A DNA stretch of 64,000 bases from contig NW_027417077.1 of assembly GCF_009905375.1 (NCBI RefSeq), positions 62,001 to 126,000 on the forward strand, read 5' to 3'. Position 1 is the first letter of the stretch, and each line of letters begins with the position of its first letter. Made by a program: the position numbers and the translations under genes. This DNA is from Apium graveolens (lineage: Eukaryota; Streptophyta; Magnoliopsida; Apiales; Apiaceae). The notes below the pieces were generated by a model. That model was not told the DNA's origin. It saw only the letters and a program-made list of their open reading frames with translations, and did no database searches. Shown here piece after piece: positions 31,141-42,836 of this stretch.

Positions 31141-34123
31141 TATCAGGTAAACAACTGCTGGAGTTCTGGAATACTGGAATCTATGATGATGGAGGGAAAC
31201 TGGATCTCCAAGCATCATTTTCTCATCAGGAGAAGATGAGTATATGGTAAATGTTACTACAGTGAGGCAGGGTCTTCATATGCCTGAAAATTGCACTTAT
31301 AACTCAACAAATGGAGAATCTATTCTTCAGAACATGATGGCAAGCTTGGGATATGAGAAAAGCTTGTCTAAGCTAGGACAGTTGAAGAGGCCTTACATCA
31401 GGAGGGAATGAAGCTTCTTCTTTAATTTCATCACAAAGACTTTTGCTAACAAATGCTCCAATTTTGATGCCATTCCAATTATGAGTCAACAAATAGGGTA
31501 TGCACTTTTTAATCAGACTCATTTTGATTATGCATCTGCTGTGTTAGGCTATATTGGTGACAGAATGAATGAAGATGCAAATGTATTATATTTTGCTAGG
31601 TTCTGTCAATTAATTTATAGTTATTGTTGTCCTGATAAGCCACAAGTGTTCAGTGACCTAATGGAACCTTTTAAGTTATATAAAAGGGAATTTACTGAGT
31701 TGTTATCTGCTGATAACAAGAAGGAAGTACTAAGACCTTTCCAAACACCGCAATATGTCAAACAGTTCTTAGTCAACACTATCCCAGGCACTTACACAGC
31801 TATCTTCCCTGATATAGCACCATCACAACCATCAACTACTCAACAACCGCAGTCTACCTCACAACCACCAACATCAGCACCTATTGTCAGCACTTTACAG
31901 TCTAGACCCAAATCCAAAACCATACCAATCTCTGGTACTTCTCAAAAGGTGCTAGTTGTAAAATATGACACATCCTCCAGACCCAAAACCTCAAGAGCTA
32001 AATATGTTCCTCAATCTCCATCAAGGAGAAAGAGAAGGCTGATTATGAGAGATGAATCAGATGAGGAAGAACAGGTCCAGGTTCCTGCATCAGAACCTAT
32101 GACAGAAGAAGCTGAAGAGTCAACTCTTCAGAAGGAGAAAGCAGCTGAAAATTATGGCATTCAGAAAAGAAAGAGGTCTTAACATTCTGATACAGATCAT
32201 GTCACCCCTCCATCTAGAAATTCAAAATTCAGGAAGGTGAGAGCAGGTGTGCATATTGCACAAACTCAAACTGAGGATGCTGAAGATGCCGAGGAAGGGG
32301 ATCAGGAATCTCTGACCTCATCAGAACCTATTGTGATTGAAGCCCTGTCAGCAGCTGAAGAAGTTCTGATTCAGGATTCTGAAATTCCTGAAGTCCACAG
32401 ATCGATACCTGTACAAGAATCTGTGATTTCTGCACCTCACTCTCCAATCAAAGCTATAGATGATGTTGAAAAACAAGAGACAGGTCATGAAATAGATATT
32501 CATAATTTGAATATACCTATTGTTCTATATTTGGAAGCTCCAACTACAAAACAGCCAAATCCTGTTACTTCTCCAATTTTACAGGCTGAGATACCAACAA
32601 CAACAATTCTTGATCTTAGAACTGAAGATCAGAATTTAGACAAAGCTGCAACTGCTTCAGAGTCTCCTACAGCCACACACACTTTGGTGTTATCTGAAGA
32701 TTAGGAGAATCTTGCAAGTTCTGGAGAGTCAGCTCCAGTAAACACTCTAGTGCCTACATGAAAGGATGTATTATTCCAGTTTAAGGAAGAGGCTGCTCCA
32801 GTTCCATGGGAGGAAACCTTTAGAGGGGCTGATTAGATGCATAAATGGAATGATAGAACATGTTTCAAAAGCTGATGAGTTGCTGACAAGTTCTGACTTT
32901 AAGCATCAACTAAAGGTCACTACTCTCAGTACAAGAACTCTACCAGTTCAAGAAAAAATGGATGCTATTGAGCTTGTTCATGCCAAGCAGCAGGCCCAAC
33001 TAGATGAGGTATTACAAAATCAAGCTGCTCAACAGACTTAGTTAAATGAGATCCAATCTCCAGTGGAACTCCTTCTTTCTCTACTCCTGACAGATGATGC
33101 CAAAAAGGGGGAGAAGGTAGTTAAGTCCAAATGCTCACCAAGCCAAACACTGAAGAAAAAGGATGATCATGTAGATGATCAGGGAAACTCTGAAAAGAGT
33201 AGAGGTCAAAGTCAAGGGAAGCAGCTGATCCGAATTCCCACTCAACAGACAAGTTCTCATCAGAGAATGTCTGGTAGCAAGAACTCTGATAGATCTGCTA
33301 TGGAAGGGAGGAATAAGGAAGGAAAGAAGCCAACAGATCAGGATGTTCCTTTGTTGATCATAAATACTGATACTTTAAATACTGATGATCAAGTTCTAAC
33401 AACTACTTCTGATGTGATAGTCCAAGCTCGAAGCCAAGAGTCACAGAAGTTTTCGCAGACTTTGAAATTCAAAGGAAAGAAAGCAACATTCTTCTATAAA
33501 GATCCCAAAATTCAATCTGTTGATGAAGAATTGGCCAATAGACTATTCTTGAAGAATAATCCAGGAGTGGATTTAGAGGAATTAAGAGAAGAAAAGCTAA
33601 ATTTGCTGCTGAGAAGAGCAATCCCAAGTCAAAAGCTTCTGATGCTAAAAAGCCACCAAGGCCAAGAAAAAAGGGAATTGTGATAAGAGAAAGATCTGCC
33701 ATAGAGATTCCTAGATCAAGAACTAGATCTCAAACTACTACCGATCCCAAGGACAAGGGAAAAGGAAAAGTTGGGGAGACAGTCAAGAAACAGAAGATGA
33801 AGATTCCTCAAATTCTGATGGATCCTGTGTGCAAGATTGTTCAAGTCTTTGATGATGCTGCTGCTGAAGATGAAACTGTTGAAACTCTGAAGAGAAAGAG
33901 GATGACAGAAGAATCTAAGATAACCTCTAACATAGATCAAGTTGTTCAAAGTGAAGAAGTTCAGAACTTAATAAATCCTAAATATATTTCAGAACAGCAA
34001 GCTATAGATGAAACTGCAAATCCTGACCAATTCATCAAGATATCAACCTCTGAAACTGCTCAAGTTGACATAGACAGCTTAATATTAGAAGATAAGAAGA
34101 AGCTGTTATGGAACAAGTCTATT
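31141..34123 (+). pseudogene. Downstream ORF of unit 3, truncated at both ends
   Basis: Starts inside the conserved domain (GKQLLEFWNTGIYDDGG). It has a one-base deletion near 31193 and a stop where the Trp of REWS should be (near 31410). From 31481 it is open for 233 codons (IGYALFNQTHFDYASAVLGY, LYFARFCQLIYSYCC, SRRKRRLIMRD). Later segments hold the acidic linker, the coiled coil (QQAQLDEVLQNQAAQQT, 32990-33040), DDAKKGEK (33090-33115) and KIVQVFDDAAAEDETVE. The array is cut at 34123, where element C begins. It has no promoter of its own. Confidence 0.75.
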
Positions 34124-35322
34124 CCACCTACGAATGGGCTGTTCCACAGAAGGTTGTTCAGTCTGAACAAGTGTTTCCACCAGATCCGTAGTAGTTTGTG
34201 CTTCTTGAACTTCATCAAGTTCAATTTTGCTCCCACTATTTCCTTCAAGGATAAACTGCTTGTCCAAGAAGTTAGCATGTCTGGAGACAAACACCCGATG
34301 ATCGGTGTAAAAGTAATACCCTAAAGTCTCTTTAGGATATCCCACAAAATTACATTTTACGGATCGAGATTCCAGCTTATATGGGTCAACTTTCTTGACA
34401 TAAGCTGGACATCCCCAAATCTTAACGTGCTTAAGACTCGGTTTCCTTTCTTTCCATATCTCATATGGAGTTTGAGGAACAGATTTGGAAGGCACCTTAA
34501 TTAGTAAATATGTTGAGGTTTCTAATGCATAACCCCACAGGAATACTGGAAGATTCGCATAGCTCATCATGGACCGAACCATGTCTAACAAAGTTCGATT
34601 TCTCCTTTCAGATACCCCATTCAACTGTGGAGTATATGGAGGAGTCCACTGGGAGACTATACCATTTTCTTTGAGATAAGGTAGAAACTCTCCATTCAAG
34701 TATTCACCACCTCGATCTGATCGAAGAGTTATAATACTATGTTTGGTTTGTTTCTCCACTTCATACTTATATTCTTTGAACTTTTCAAAGGCTTCAGACT
34801 TGTGTTTCGTCAAATACACATATATAAATCTAGATCGATCATCTATGAAAGCAATGAAGTATTAAAATCCACCCATGGCTTGCGTAGACATTGGTCCACA
34901 TACATCTGTGTGTACCAATCCTAGCAAATCTGCAGCCCTCTCTCCATGTCCACTAAATGGAAATTTGGTCATTTTACCCAATAGACAAGACTCGCATGTA
35001 GGATATGATTCAAAATTAAAGGGGTCAAGTAACCCTTCCTTATGCAATGTCCGCAGTCTATTTTCACTAAATGACCAAGTCCGCAGTGCCACAAGAAAGT
35101 GAGATTTTCATCATCCCTTTTTCTTTTATTAGTATGTTCAATTTGTAGTAAATTATGCTCTACGTCACATACATACAGACCATTATTTAAAATACCACTT
35201 TCATAAAGAACGTTATCTCTAACAATTGAACATTTATTATTCTGAATAACAAACGAAAATCCAGCCAAGTCTAACATGGAATAGAAATAATATTCCTCAC
35301 AATCGAGGGAACAAAATAACAA
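34124..35322 (-). pseudogene. pol: Element C pre-integrase and integrase
   Basis: In several frames: LYVCDVEHNLLQIEHTN and FLWHCGLGHL (zinc-finger His part), CESCLLGKMTKFPFSGHGER (Cys pair), then the catalytic core with HTDVCGPMST, TLRSDRGGEYLNGEF and NGVSERRNRTLLDMVRSMMS, the DDE residues all present. The linker has KIWGCPAYVKK and CNFVGYPKETLGYYFY. Stops or frame changes occur near 34861 and 35000. The ORF end from 34819 is open up to the truncation. RT should follow but is absent. Confidence 0.85.
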
Positions 35323-35658
35323 TTATTTAGAATAATAGTCTTGCCCGTAGGCATATGTAAATGAAATGATCCTACAGCTTCAACAGCAACTCTTGCTCCA
35401 TTTCCCATCCGTAGAATCACCTCATCTCCTTCAAGAGTCCTACTTCTCCTTAGTCCCTGCAACGAATTGCAAATATGAGAACCACACGCGATATCTAATA
35501 CCCAAGTAGAAATTTGACTTAGTGACATATTAACTTCGATCATGAACATACCTGAATCAGAAGCGGTAGTCTCACTACCCTTCTTCTTCAATTCTGCAAG
35601 GTAAACCTTGCAGTTCCTCTTCCAGTGCCCCACCTTGTTACAGTGAAAGCAAACAACT
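35271..35658 (-). pseudogene. pol: Element C zinc knuckle and protease
   Basis: CFHCNKVGHWKRNC is an intact CCHC knuckle (about 35614-35658). STWVLDIACGSHIC holds the protease active site, in which the usual D-T-[GA] has become D-I-A, probably inactive. The frame ends near 35271, where the pre-integrase part continues in another frame. Confidence 0.8.
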
Positions 35659-35659
35659 T

Positions 35660-36415
35660 TGCTCTTGGGGTCTTCAGATTTTGGTGGAACCGGCTTTTTC
35701 TCACCTACTTTCTTCTTCTTGGAAGGGTTCTTCTTCCTTTTCTTAGGATTGGAACCTTCACCAATTAGAAGAACAAAACTCTTCTTAGGGGGAAATTCGA
35801 TTCCGCAGTCTTCAGCATGTTTTGGAGTTCAGGCAGGCTGACATCCAGCTTATTCATGTGAAAGTTCACAACAAACTGCGAGAACGAACTCGGAAGTGAT
35901 TGCAAGACCAAATCTTGGCTCAGCTCCCCATCCATGGCAAAACCAAGTTATCCAAGACGTTCAATAAAATTGATCATCTTAAGTACATGGTCATTCACAG
36001 ATGATCCCTCAGACATCCTACAACCGAATAGTTCCTTCGATATTTCATATCGAGTTGTCCTCCCTGCCACATCATATAACTCTTGTAGATGCATAAGGAT
36101 AGTGTGAGCATCCATATGCTCATGTTGCTTTTGTAGCTCAATGTTCATGGAAGCTAGCATGATGCATTGAGCAATATTTGCATCATCTATCCACTTATGA
36201 TACATAACATGTTCATCATTATGTGCATCGCTAGCAGGTTCAGTAGGCTTAGGTGAGTCAAGCACATATTCCAGCTTCTCAACCCTGAGTACAATTCTCA
36301 AGTTTCGAAGCCAGTCAGCAAAATTAGGACTAGTCAACTTGTGAGCATCTAGTATACTCCGGAGTGATATTGCAGAAGACATAACGAATATAGTAAATCT
36401 GTAAATGATGAACAT
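35660..36415 (-). pseudogene. gag: Element C Gag
   Basis: Likely start Met at 36382 (MSSAISLRSILDAHKLTSPN), then ADWLRNLRIVLRVEKLEYVL, MHLQELYDVAGRTTRYEISK and VNDHVLKMINFIERLG. A TAA at 35948-35950 replaces a sense codon; the frame resumes as LGFAMDGELSQDLVLQSLPS and MNKLDVSLPELQNMLKTAES, then a basic stretch rich in Lys and Arg before the zinc knuckle. Confidence 0.85.
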
Positions 36416-37913
36416 ATAACAACACTTAGCAAATATTCAATTTCATTTCAAAATACTATATGAATCGGGTCTTTATTCATAAGTGGCTCCCACTAGTTTA
36501 TCTAATTTATACAACCCCTAAGTGAAAATTAAGCATTCATAATGCTAGTGGGAATAGGGATCCTACATTCCATCACACAACCTCGGATGTAGCACGAAAC
36601 ATCATGTGATGTCAATAGGCAGACAACTCTTGTCAATTACATCTTATGTTATTCCCTAATAAAACTTTAGCCTCTTGAATAATTGAGTCACGGCTATAGC
36701 ACGACAAACTCAATATTCTAAGTCAAGTCTAACCCAACATTTCGTACAATTGAACCAGTCTTCAACGGCCCACGACTGTAGTACGTAACGACCTTTAGAT
36801 TCTAATTCAATGTACACATCTCTATGTAATAGACAAGTATTTCTTATTTCGAAATCAAAACCCTCGGCTGTAGCATGAAACGATAATGATTTAAAAATAA
36901 GAACCACTTTCTACCATGTTGGAAGGCTATGACCGACACAAGCCCGTTGTGTCATTGGCCAATTACTACTTGATATTATTTAATTTTAGAAGGATTATAT
37001 TATGTTACAATCATAATCATATTATAAAGAGATTCTTCCTTTTAAATTAAATATTTCAAATCAATAATCGATAATCAGATGATTCCTAGATCGGGGGGAG
37101 CATTGTCAAGAGGCGTCACTTAATACCCCTTTCTTACAGATAGAAATCTGCTTTTGACAGAATCATCCTTTCTCTCAATATTCAAAATTCATATTTAATT
37201 ACGTGTTTCATAAACACAAGAATCTCATGATTGTATTCATGATATTATTGTTAAGGCAAGAAATGATTCCTATTCTAGATTTTCTAGAGCACGCCTTATA
37301 TTGATTTAAGTTCACCTAAATCTATCATCGCATGGTAAACATAGGCATATATCTCATATATAAAATTAAATAAACAAGTAAATGTAAAGTGCAATAAAGT
37401 AAATGTGTTTGGTTATGTCCCCATCCTATGTGATCTTTATCAAGCTCGTGATAAAGATCAAGGTCAATCTAATATGGTGATGGAAATAAATACAACTACT
37501 TATTACATAAGTATTCTTCTTTGTTTAGACTTCTTGTATGCCTCGTCTTCTTCTTTGTATCACCTCCATTGGATAGCCTTCTTGAGTGTTCAATTACATT
37601 ACATGATTGAAAGTAAAACTAATCTAATGAACTTACAAGAATAACTCGAGTTACATTCAAGATTTATGATTACAAAGATTGACGACATGCAAGTCGTATT
37701 TAAAACCAAAACCAAAACCATTACACTAAGGTCGAAAGGCCATAACCATCCACCATGCTCATACAACACATAAAAGCATGTTAAAACACATAATCTGATC
37801 TTAACATATCATATTATCCATGATCTAATCATAAAAAAAATGACAAAAATCAGAAAAATCAGAATCAAATCAGAAAAATAAAAATCACTGTTTACGGGCA
37901 GTAAACGACGTCA
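36416..37913 (-). other. Non-coding leader of element C
   Basis: No coding frame supported. The minus strand has the AT-rich style of a copia leader. Near 37890 it reads CGTTTGACGTCGTTTACTGC, which I would place shortly after the lost primer site. AAAACC is repeated near 37705-37720. Confidence 0.45.
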
Positions 37914-37918
37914 AACGC

Positions 37919-38945
37919 TATTGTGAATATGTTGTGTACTTGATGATCACTTAAACAAAATGTCTAAGTAGATTTTACTTAGTGAAATTATGTAGCTCTC
38001 GATGGATAAGAATTATAGTCCCGACGGATAACTCATTATAGTCTCGACGGATGATTAACTTATTATCCATCGAGTGAGTAGCTTATGTAATAATAAGTTT
38101 GTAGCACAGTGATGTATGCACCTTTGTATACAATCTGTAGTAGCATATAAGTCATGTTGACTTTAACTAGATATGCAGAATAGGTTGATTAATTATACAT
38201 AAGCAATGTCTTGTAATTCTGTATAAGTGAAATGAAGTCAAGTGCCAAAATAGCTACCGACGGATGATTAACAAAGCCTTCGACAAATGATCAAATGACT
38301 ATCAACGGATGTTTAACATAGCAGTCGACGGATGATCAATCATGTCATCGACGGATGATCTGAAAGTCGACGGATGATCATATCAAGAATTCAAACATCA
38401 GTTGAACAGTGAAAGCTGACACACAACCGTCGAGTTGGATACAAACACACTGTGGAAGCCCATTAACTGGGTAATAGAGGACGAAAAGAAGCAAAGATCA
38501 AGACTGTTAGATTTTATATTTGTTCAGTCTTTTTGACTTTGTAATCTTGGTAATATATAAACCAAGAGAGTAGCAAATAGAAAAATGACTGAGATAGCTG
38601 AGAAACACAAAAACAGAGAAATCTTTATAAGCATAACCTTTAACATTTCCTGTATTCTCAGTAGTTCCATTTTGTAAGCAGCTGTGAGCATTTCTACACA
38701 CAGAGTCCTCTCGATATATTATATATATATCTCTGGTGGAATTGTCTAAATCCACCAGAAAGTTTTTAAAGACTCTTATTTTTAATTACTTATGTTTTGA
38801 TTCATTCAAGTTTACATTCCGCATTGTGCTAATCAAAAAAAATATATCTATAATCGAGTTGAACATTTTTATTTCAAGAAAAAGGTTCAAGAATTCCATT
38901 CAACCCCCCTTCTGTAATTCTTGCTATATTGTTAAGGGACTAATA
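37919..38945 (+). repeat. 5' LTR of element D
   Basis: About 1,027 bp, beginning TATTGTGAATATG (ancestral TG now TA; the 3' copy has TGTTGTGAATATG) and ending GGGACTAATA. TATATAAA lies at 38554-38561. At least ten copies of CGACGGAT or its variants occur upstream of the TATA box (near 38000, 38022, 38044, 38068, 38258, 38303, 38324, 38348 and 38367). Confidence 0.85.
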
Positions 38946-38947
38946 AT

Positions 38948-38959
38948 TGGTATCAGAGC
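38948..38959 (+). promoter_or_regulatory. Primer binding site of element D
   Basis: TGGTATCAGAGC, matching initiator methionine tRNA, two bases after the LTR. Confidence 0.92.
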
Positions 38960-39006
38960 AAGCTCGTAATCTACAAAGAGTTTAAAGATCAAAACAATTC
39001 AGTAAG

Positions 39007-40026
39007 ATGAAAAAGAAAGATGTTGGAATCAAGATTCCTTTTCTTGAAAAGATAATTACCATCATTGGAAGGTAAAGATGCATCTTCATATGCTTTCTCA
39101 AGATGAGGCCTATGTGGACTGCATAGAAAGAGGCCCTCATGTTCCAATGAGAGCTGCAACAGGAAATGAGCCATCTGTTCCAAAGCCAAGGCATGAATGG
39201 TCTAATCCTGACATTGAACAAGTCAGGAAAGATAAAAAGGCCATGAACATTCTGTTCAATGGTGTGGATGCAGACATGTATGATAACATCATCAACCGCA
39301 AGACTGCCAAGGAAGTTTGGGACACAATGCAGATAATCTGTGATGGTACTGAGCAAGTAAGAGAAAATAAAATGCAGCTCCTGATTCAGCAATATGAGCA
39401 TTTTCACAATGAGGAAAGTGAATCACTCACTGACATTTTTAGTAGATTCCAAAAACTACTAAATGCTCTTAAGTTGCATGGAAGAGTCTATTAGACTAAA
39501 GACTCCATCTAAAATTTCTCAGATCTCTTCCAAAGGAATGGAAACCAATGACAGTCTCATTGAGAAACTCACAAGATTATAAGGAGTTTACTTTGGAAAG
39601 ACTGTATGGCATTCTGAAGACCTATGAGCTTGAGATAGAGCAGGATGAAAGAATGGAGAGAGGAAAGAAGAAAGGAGGATCCATTACACTAGTTGCTGAT
39701 CTGAAAAAGGAGAAGGAAGTGAAGATGGAAGCTGTGGAATCAACTTCAAAGGTCTGTGAAAGCAAGGTAAGGGGCTAGCTGCAGAAAATGAAGATTCATT
39801 GAGCCAAGATGACATGGAGGACATTGATGAGCACCTAGCATTCCTTTCAAGAAGATTTGCCAAGCTCAAGTTCAAGAAGAACTTTAGAGCTGCCAAGCCA
39901 AATAGAAACATGGTGGATAAATCAAAATTCAATTGTTTCAAATGTGGCTTGGCAGGGCATTTTGCAAATGAGTGTAGAAAGTCAGATTCCAGTAAGAAAA
40001 GATTTGAGTCTGTAGATTACAAGTAA
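39007..40026 (+). pseudogene. gag: Element D Gag N-terminal part and first zinc knuckle
   Basis: Likely start MKKKDVGIKIPFLEKI at 39007. A one-base loss near 39050 shifts the frame into MHLHMLSQDEAYVDCIERGP, KTAKEVWDTMQIICDGTEQV and SLTDIFSRFQKLLNALKLHG. A further break follows near 39490, then TLERLYGILKTYELEIEQ. From 39799 it reads an acidic start, FLSRRFAKLKFKKNFRAAKP and CFKCGLAGHFANEC, an intact CCHC knuckle. A stop at 40024-40026 ends this part. Confidence 0.85.
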
Positions 40027-41034
40027 AAATACTTTAATCTACTCAAACAAAAAGAAAGGGCTTTTATTACACAAGAGAATGACTGGGCAGCTGATGGCTT
40101 GGATGAAGATGAAGATGTCAGCTATGTCAATCTAGCCCTAATGGCCAATTCTGATGAAACAGAGACAAGTTCCTCAAGCAATCAGGTTATCACTACAAAC
40201 CTTGCACATATATCTAAAGCTGAGTGTAATGATACCATAAATGACATGTCTATAGAGTTGTATCATTTGCGTGTTACACTTAAGTCCCTCGCTAAAGTTA
40301 ATGCTAAAATCAAAGAAAACAACTTGTTTTTTAGTGAGAGGAATAATGTGCTTGAGTCTCAGTTTGTTGAGTTTGAGAAACTAAAAATTGAGTGTAGGGT
40401 TGCCAAGGAGGAATTAACTGAGTCCTTGAAAAAGGAAGAAATTTTAAAGAAGCAGCTCGATCGTGAACAAGAGGTGATTAAAGCATGGAAAACATCCAGA
40501 GATGTTCATGCTCAAATCACCAAGGTTCAAGGAATTGAGTCCTTTTGTGATGAAGCCTGGAAAAAGAATAAGGAGAAACTAGAACCTATTTTGGTAGATG
40601 GGTTGCTAACAGATGTAGACTCGACGAATGATGAGGACTATCCGTCGGATAACAAAAAGTGTTATATGTCGAATGATAAAAATCCTCATCCGTCGGCTGT
40701 AAGAAAACCCATCAGCAAAGCCAAATTAACCAAGCTAAATGATAAGTATGGGTCTGTTTCCAAGAATTTTGTTTCAGGAGAATCAAGTCAAGCTAAGAAA
40801 GGGAAAAAGGGTAATGTCGGTCACATGACTGTCAAACAGTTAAGTGACAGACTTGAGAAAATAGAGGTAAAAACAGAGACTAAGAAGAAAAACAATAGGA
40901 ATGGTAAAGTAGGGATTAACAAATGCAATAACTACACACCTGATAAATATGCTCCTAGAAAGATCTGTGTCAAGTGTGGTAGTGTAAATCATTTGTCTGT
41001 TAATTGGAAATCTCCCATGTCTGTTCAACCTTAA
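40027..41034 (+). pseudogene. gag: Element D Gag C-terminal part
   Basis: Acidic start, a helical/coiled-coil region (YHLRVTLKSLAKVNAKIKEN, ECRVAKEELTESLKKEEIL), and a short stretch where four CGACGGAT-type motifs encode YPSD and HPSA (40620-40700). Then comes a knuckle CVKCGSVNHLSVNW in which the last Cys is Trp. Stops lie at 40024-40026 and 41032-41034. Confidence 0.8.
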
Positions 41035-41418
41035 TTTCCTAACATAAATGTCATGCCTCCTATGCCTGTTAATGCTATGCCTACACAGAATATGAATGCA
41101 CAGTTTGCTAACATGCCATTTACACCTAATCCATATTATGCCGCATACAATATGCCTCAAATGCCATTTAGCATGCCTTACTGGAATAACATGTTTGCAC
41201 CAAGCATGCCATTTCCTGTTAGCCATAACATGCATGATAATTCTGTTGCATCTAGTGGTTTCAAAGGCCCAACCAAAATGACTAAGGAAGAATTTGAAAT
41301 TCCTAAGTCAAATGAGTTAAAACCTAAGAAACAGAAGAAGAAAGCTAACAAGGCAGGACCAAGGAAACTTGGGTACCAAAATCAACTTGATTTGATTTTG
41401 ATGTGTGCAGGGAAATAA
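41035..41418 (+). pseudogene. Element D Gag/protease linker, Met/Pro/Asn-rich
   Basis: Open from 41053: MPPMPVNAMPTQNMNAQFAN and many Met-Pro pairs, then FKGPTKMTKEEFEIPKSNEL and a basic stretch (KPKKQKKKANKAGPRKLG). A linker of this kind is usual between zinc knuckles and protease in such elements. The frame changes near 41405 before the protease. Confidence 0.7.
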
Positions 41419-42010
41419 AAAGAATCTTTGGTACTTGGATAGTGGTTGTTCAAGACACATGACTGGTGATTCTACCCTGCTCACAGAGTTTGAAGAGAGA
41501 GCTGGCCCAAGTATCACTTTTGGAGATGACAGCAAAGGTTACACTGTGGGATATGGCTTGATTTCAAAGGACAATGTCATCATTCAAGAGGTTGCCTTAG
41601 TGGATGGTATCAGACACAATCTGTTGAGTATCAGCCAGCTTTGTGACAAAGGCAACTCAGTAACCTTCAACAAAGAAGCCTGTGTTGTGACCAATAATCA
41701 AAACAACAAAGTGGTTCTCACTGGTGTGAGAAGAGGAAATGTGTATCTAGCTGACTTTAACTCAACTAAAGCAGAAACTGTAACTTGTCTTCTCGGCAAA
41801 GCAAGTCAAGATGAAAGTTGGCTATGGCATAAGAAGCTATCTCATTTAAACTTCAAGACTATGAATGAGTTGGTAAGGAAAGAGCTAGTTAGAGGCATTC
41901 CTCTAGTGGAGTTTACAAAGGATGGACTGTGTGATGCCTGCCAAAAAGGGAAGCAGATTAAAGCATCATTCAGGAAGAAACTTGATTCAGCAATTGAAGA
42001 GCCTCTGTAA
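41405..42010 (+). CDS. pol: Element D protease and GAG-pre-integrase
   Basis: 201 codons open: LWYLDSGCSRHMTGDSTLL with the D-S-G active site, then YGLISKDNVIIQEVALVDGI and RHNLLSISQLCDKG, then the zinc finger WHKKLSHLNFKTMNEL and CDACQKGKQ. It ends at a TAA (42008-42010) that replaces a sense codon just before the integrase core. It is part of the polyprotein. Confidence 0.87.
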   Translation: MQGNKKNLWYLDSGCSRHMTGDSTLLTEFEERAGPSITFGDDSKGYTVGYGLISKDNVIIQEVALVDGIRHNLLSISQLCDKGNSVTFNKEACVVTNNQNNKVVLTGVRRGNVYLADFNSTKAETVTCLLGKASQDESWLWHKKLSHLNFKTMNELVRKELVRGIPLVEFTKDGLCDACQKGKQIKASFRKKLDSAIEEPL

Positions 42011-42836
42011 CTGCTTCACATGGATTTGTTTGGACCAGTCAATGTATTGTCAATTTCTAAGAAAAGATTTTGCCTAGTAATTGTAGATGATTTCTCAAAG
42101 TTCTCTTGGACATATTTCCTAAAGTCTAAAGATGAAGCTAGTGAAATCATCATCAATCACATAAGGCAAGTTAACAATCATACTGATTTCAAAGTTAGAA
42201 GAATCAGGAGTGACAATGGAACTGAGTTCAAGAACTATATCATGAGAGCATTTTGTGAGGAAAATGGGATCTTGCATGAGTTTTCAGCAGCAAGGACTCC
42301 ACAATAGAATGGAGTAGTGGAAAGAAAGAATAGATCTCTTATTGAAGCTGCAAGGACAATGCTTGAAGAATCAAAATTACCAACATATTTCTGGGCTGAA
42401 GCTGTAAACACTGCATGCTACACTCAGAACATCTCTCTGATTAATCAAGCAAGATGCATGAAACCTTATCAATTGTTCAAGAACAAGAAGCCAACTCTAA
42501 ACTTTCTTCATGTCTTTGGCTGTAAATGTTATATTCTGAGAAATCAAACGGATCAAAATGGGAAGTTTGATGCTAAAGCAGATGAAGGAATTTTTGTTGG
42601 ATATGCTGTTGCTAAAGCATATAGAGTCTACAATCTAAGAACCAACATTGTTGTTGAATCTATACATGTTGTGTTTAATGATAAAAAGATTGAAGGATTA
42701 AAAGACGGAGATTACCATGAGAACCTCAAATTCGACAATGTTGAGATGGTCAGTGATGAAAGTGATGATGAGAGTGATCAAGAAACAGTGTCTAAGGATA
42801 ATGCAGACAAATCTACCACAAATGAAGCACAAAACT
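42011..42836 (+). pseudogene. pol: Element D integrase core (interrupted by element E)
   Basis: [39 protein letters not shown] and [20 protein letters not shown] give the D, D and E catalytic residues. A TAG at 42305-42307 replaces Gln before NGVVERKN. The C-terminal linker has [34 protein letters not shown] and an acidic run, and stops being D sequence at 42836 where element E starts. The same frame resumes after E at 56612. Confidence 0.87.
42832..42836. repeat. Target-site duplication (left) of element E
   Basis: AAACT immediately before TGTAACACCC; the second copy is at 56607-56611. Confidence 0.93.

Larger units (their letters stand above)
2524..34123 (+). mobile_element. Array B: tandem units of LTR, non-coding DNA and downstream ORF, without gag-pol
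   Basis: Three LTR copies in direct orientation (starts 3144, 23658, 28680) separate near-identical internal segments. Subtracting element A and one target copy, unit 1 is about 6,986 bp. Unit 2 is 5,022 bp, with a ~1,965-bp deletion inside its ORF that accounts for the difference. Each unit reads LTR, ~2 kb non-coding, internal promoter, downstream ORF, polypurine tract, LTR. No gag, protease, integrase or RT is present. After each LTR the sequence is TACCAATATTCC or a variant, not a tRNA primer binding site. The array starts inside the ORF tail of a 'unit 0' and ends inside the ORF of unit 3. It could be a non-autonomous retrotransposon array made by LTR recombination, or tandem duplication of a 5'-truncated element plus flank. 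The missing primer site favours the latter. Confidence 0.8.
34124..37918 (-). mobile_element. Element C: truncated Ty1/copia retrotransposon
   Basis: On the minus strand: non-coding leader (37913-36416), gag (36382 down), zinc knuckle, protease, pre-integrase and integrase, then an abrupt end at 34124 before RT and RNase H. Neither LTR is in place. The right edge is the insertion site of element D. It is not of the same family as A or D, because its Gag starts MSSAISLRSILDAHKLTSPN and no motif of A or D is enriched. Confidence 0.85.

Noticed and set aside
2524..34123. Treating the three LTRs of array B as three complete nested elements
   Set aside because: No primer binding site, gag or pol follows any of them, and no target duplications flank individual units.
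34060..34290. Minus-strand frame spanning the B/C junction, possible fusion gene
   Set aside because: It crosses the breakpoint at 34123 by chance; the two sides belong to different elements in opposite orientations.
37405..37644. 79-codon plus-strand frame in the leader of C
   Set aside because: Antisense to the element and without similarity or promoter.
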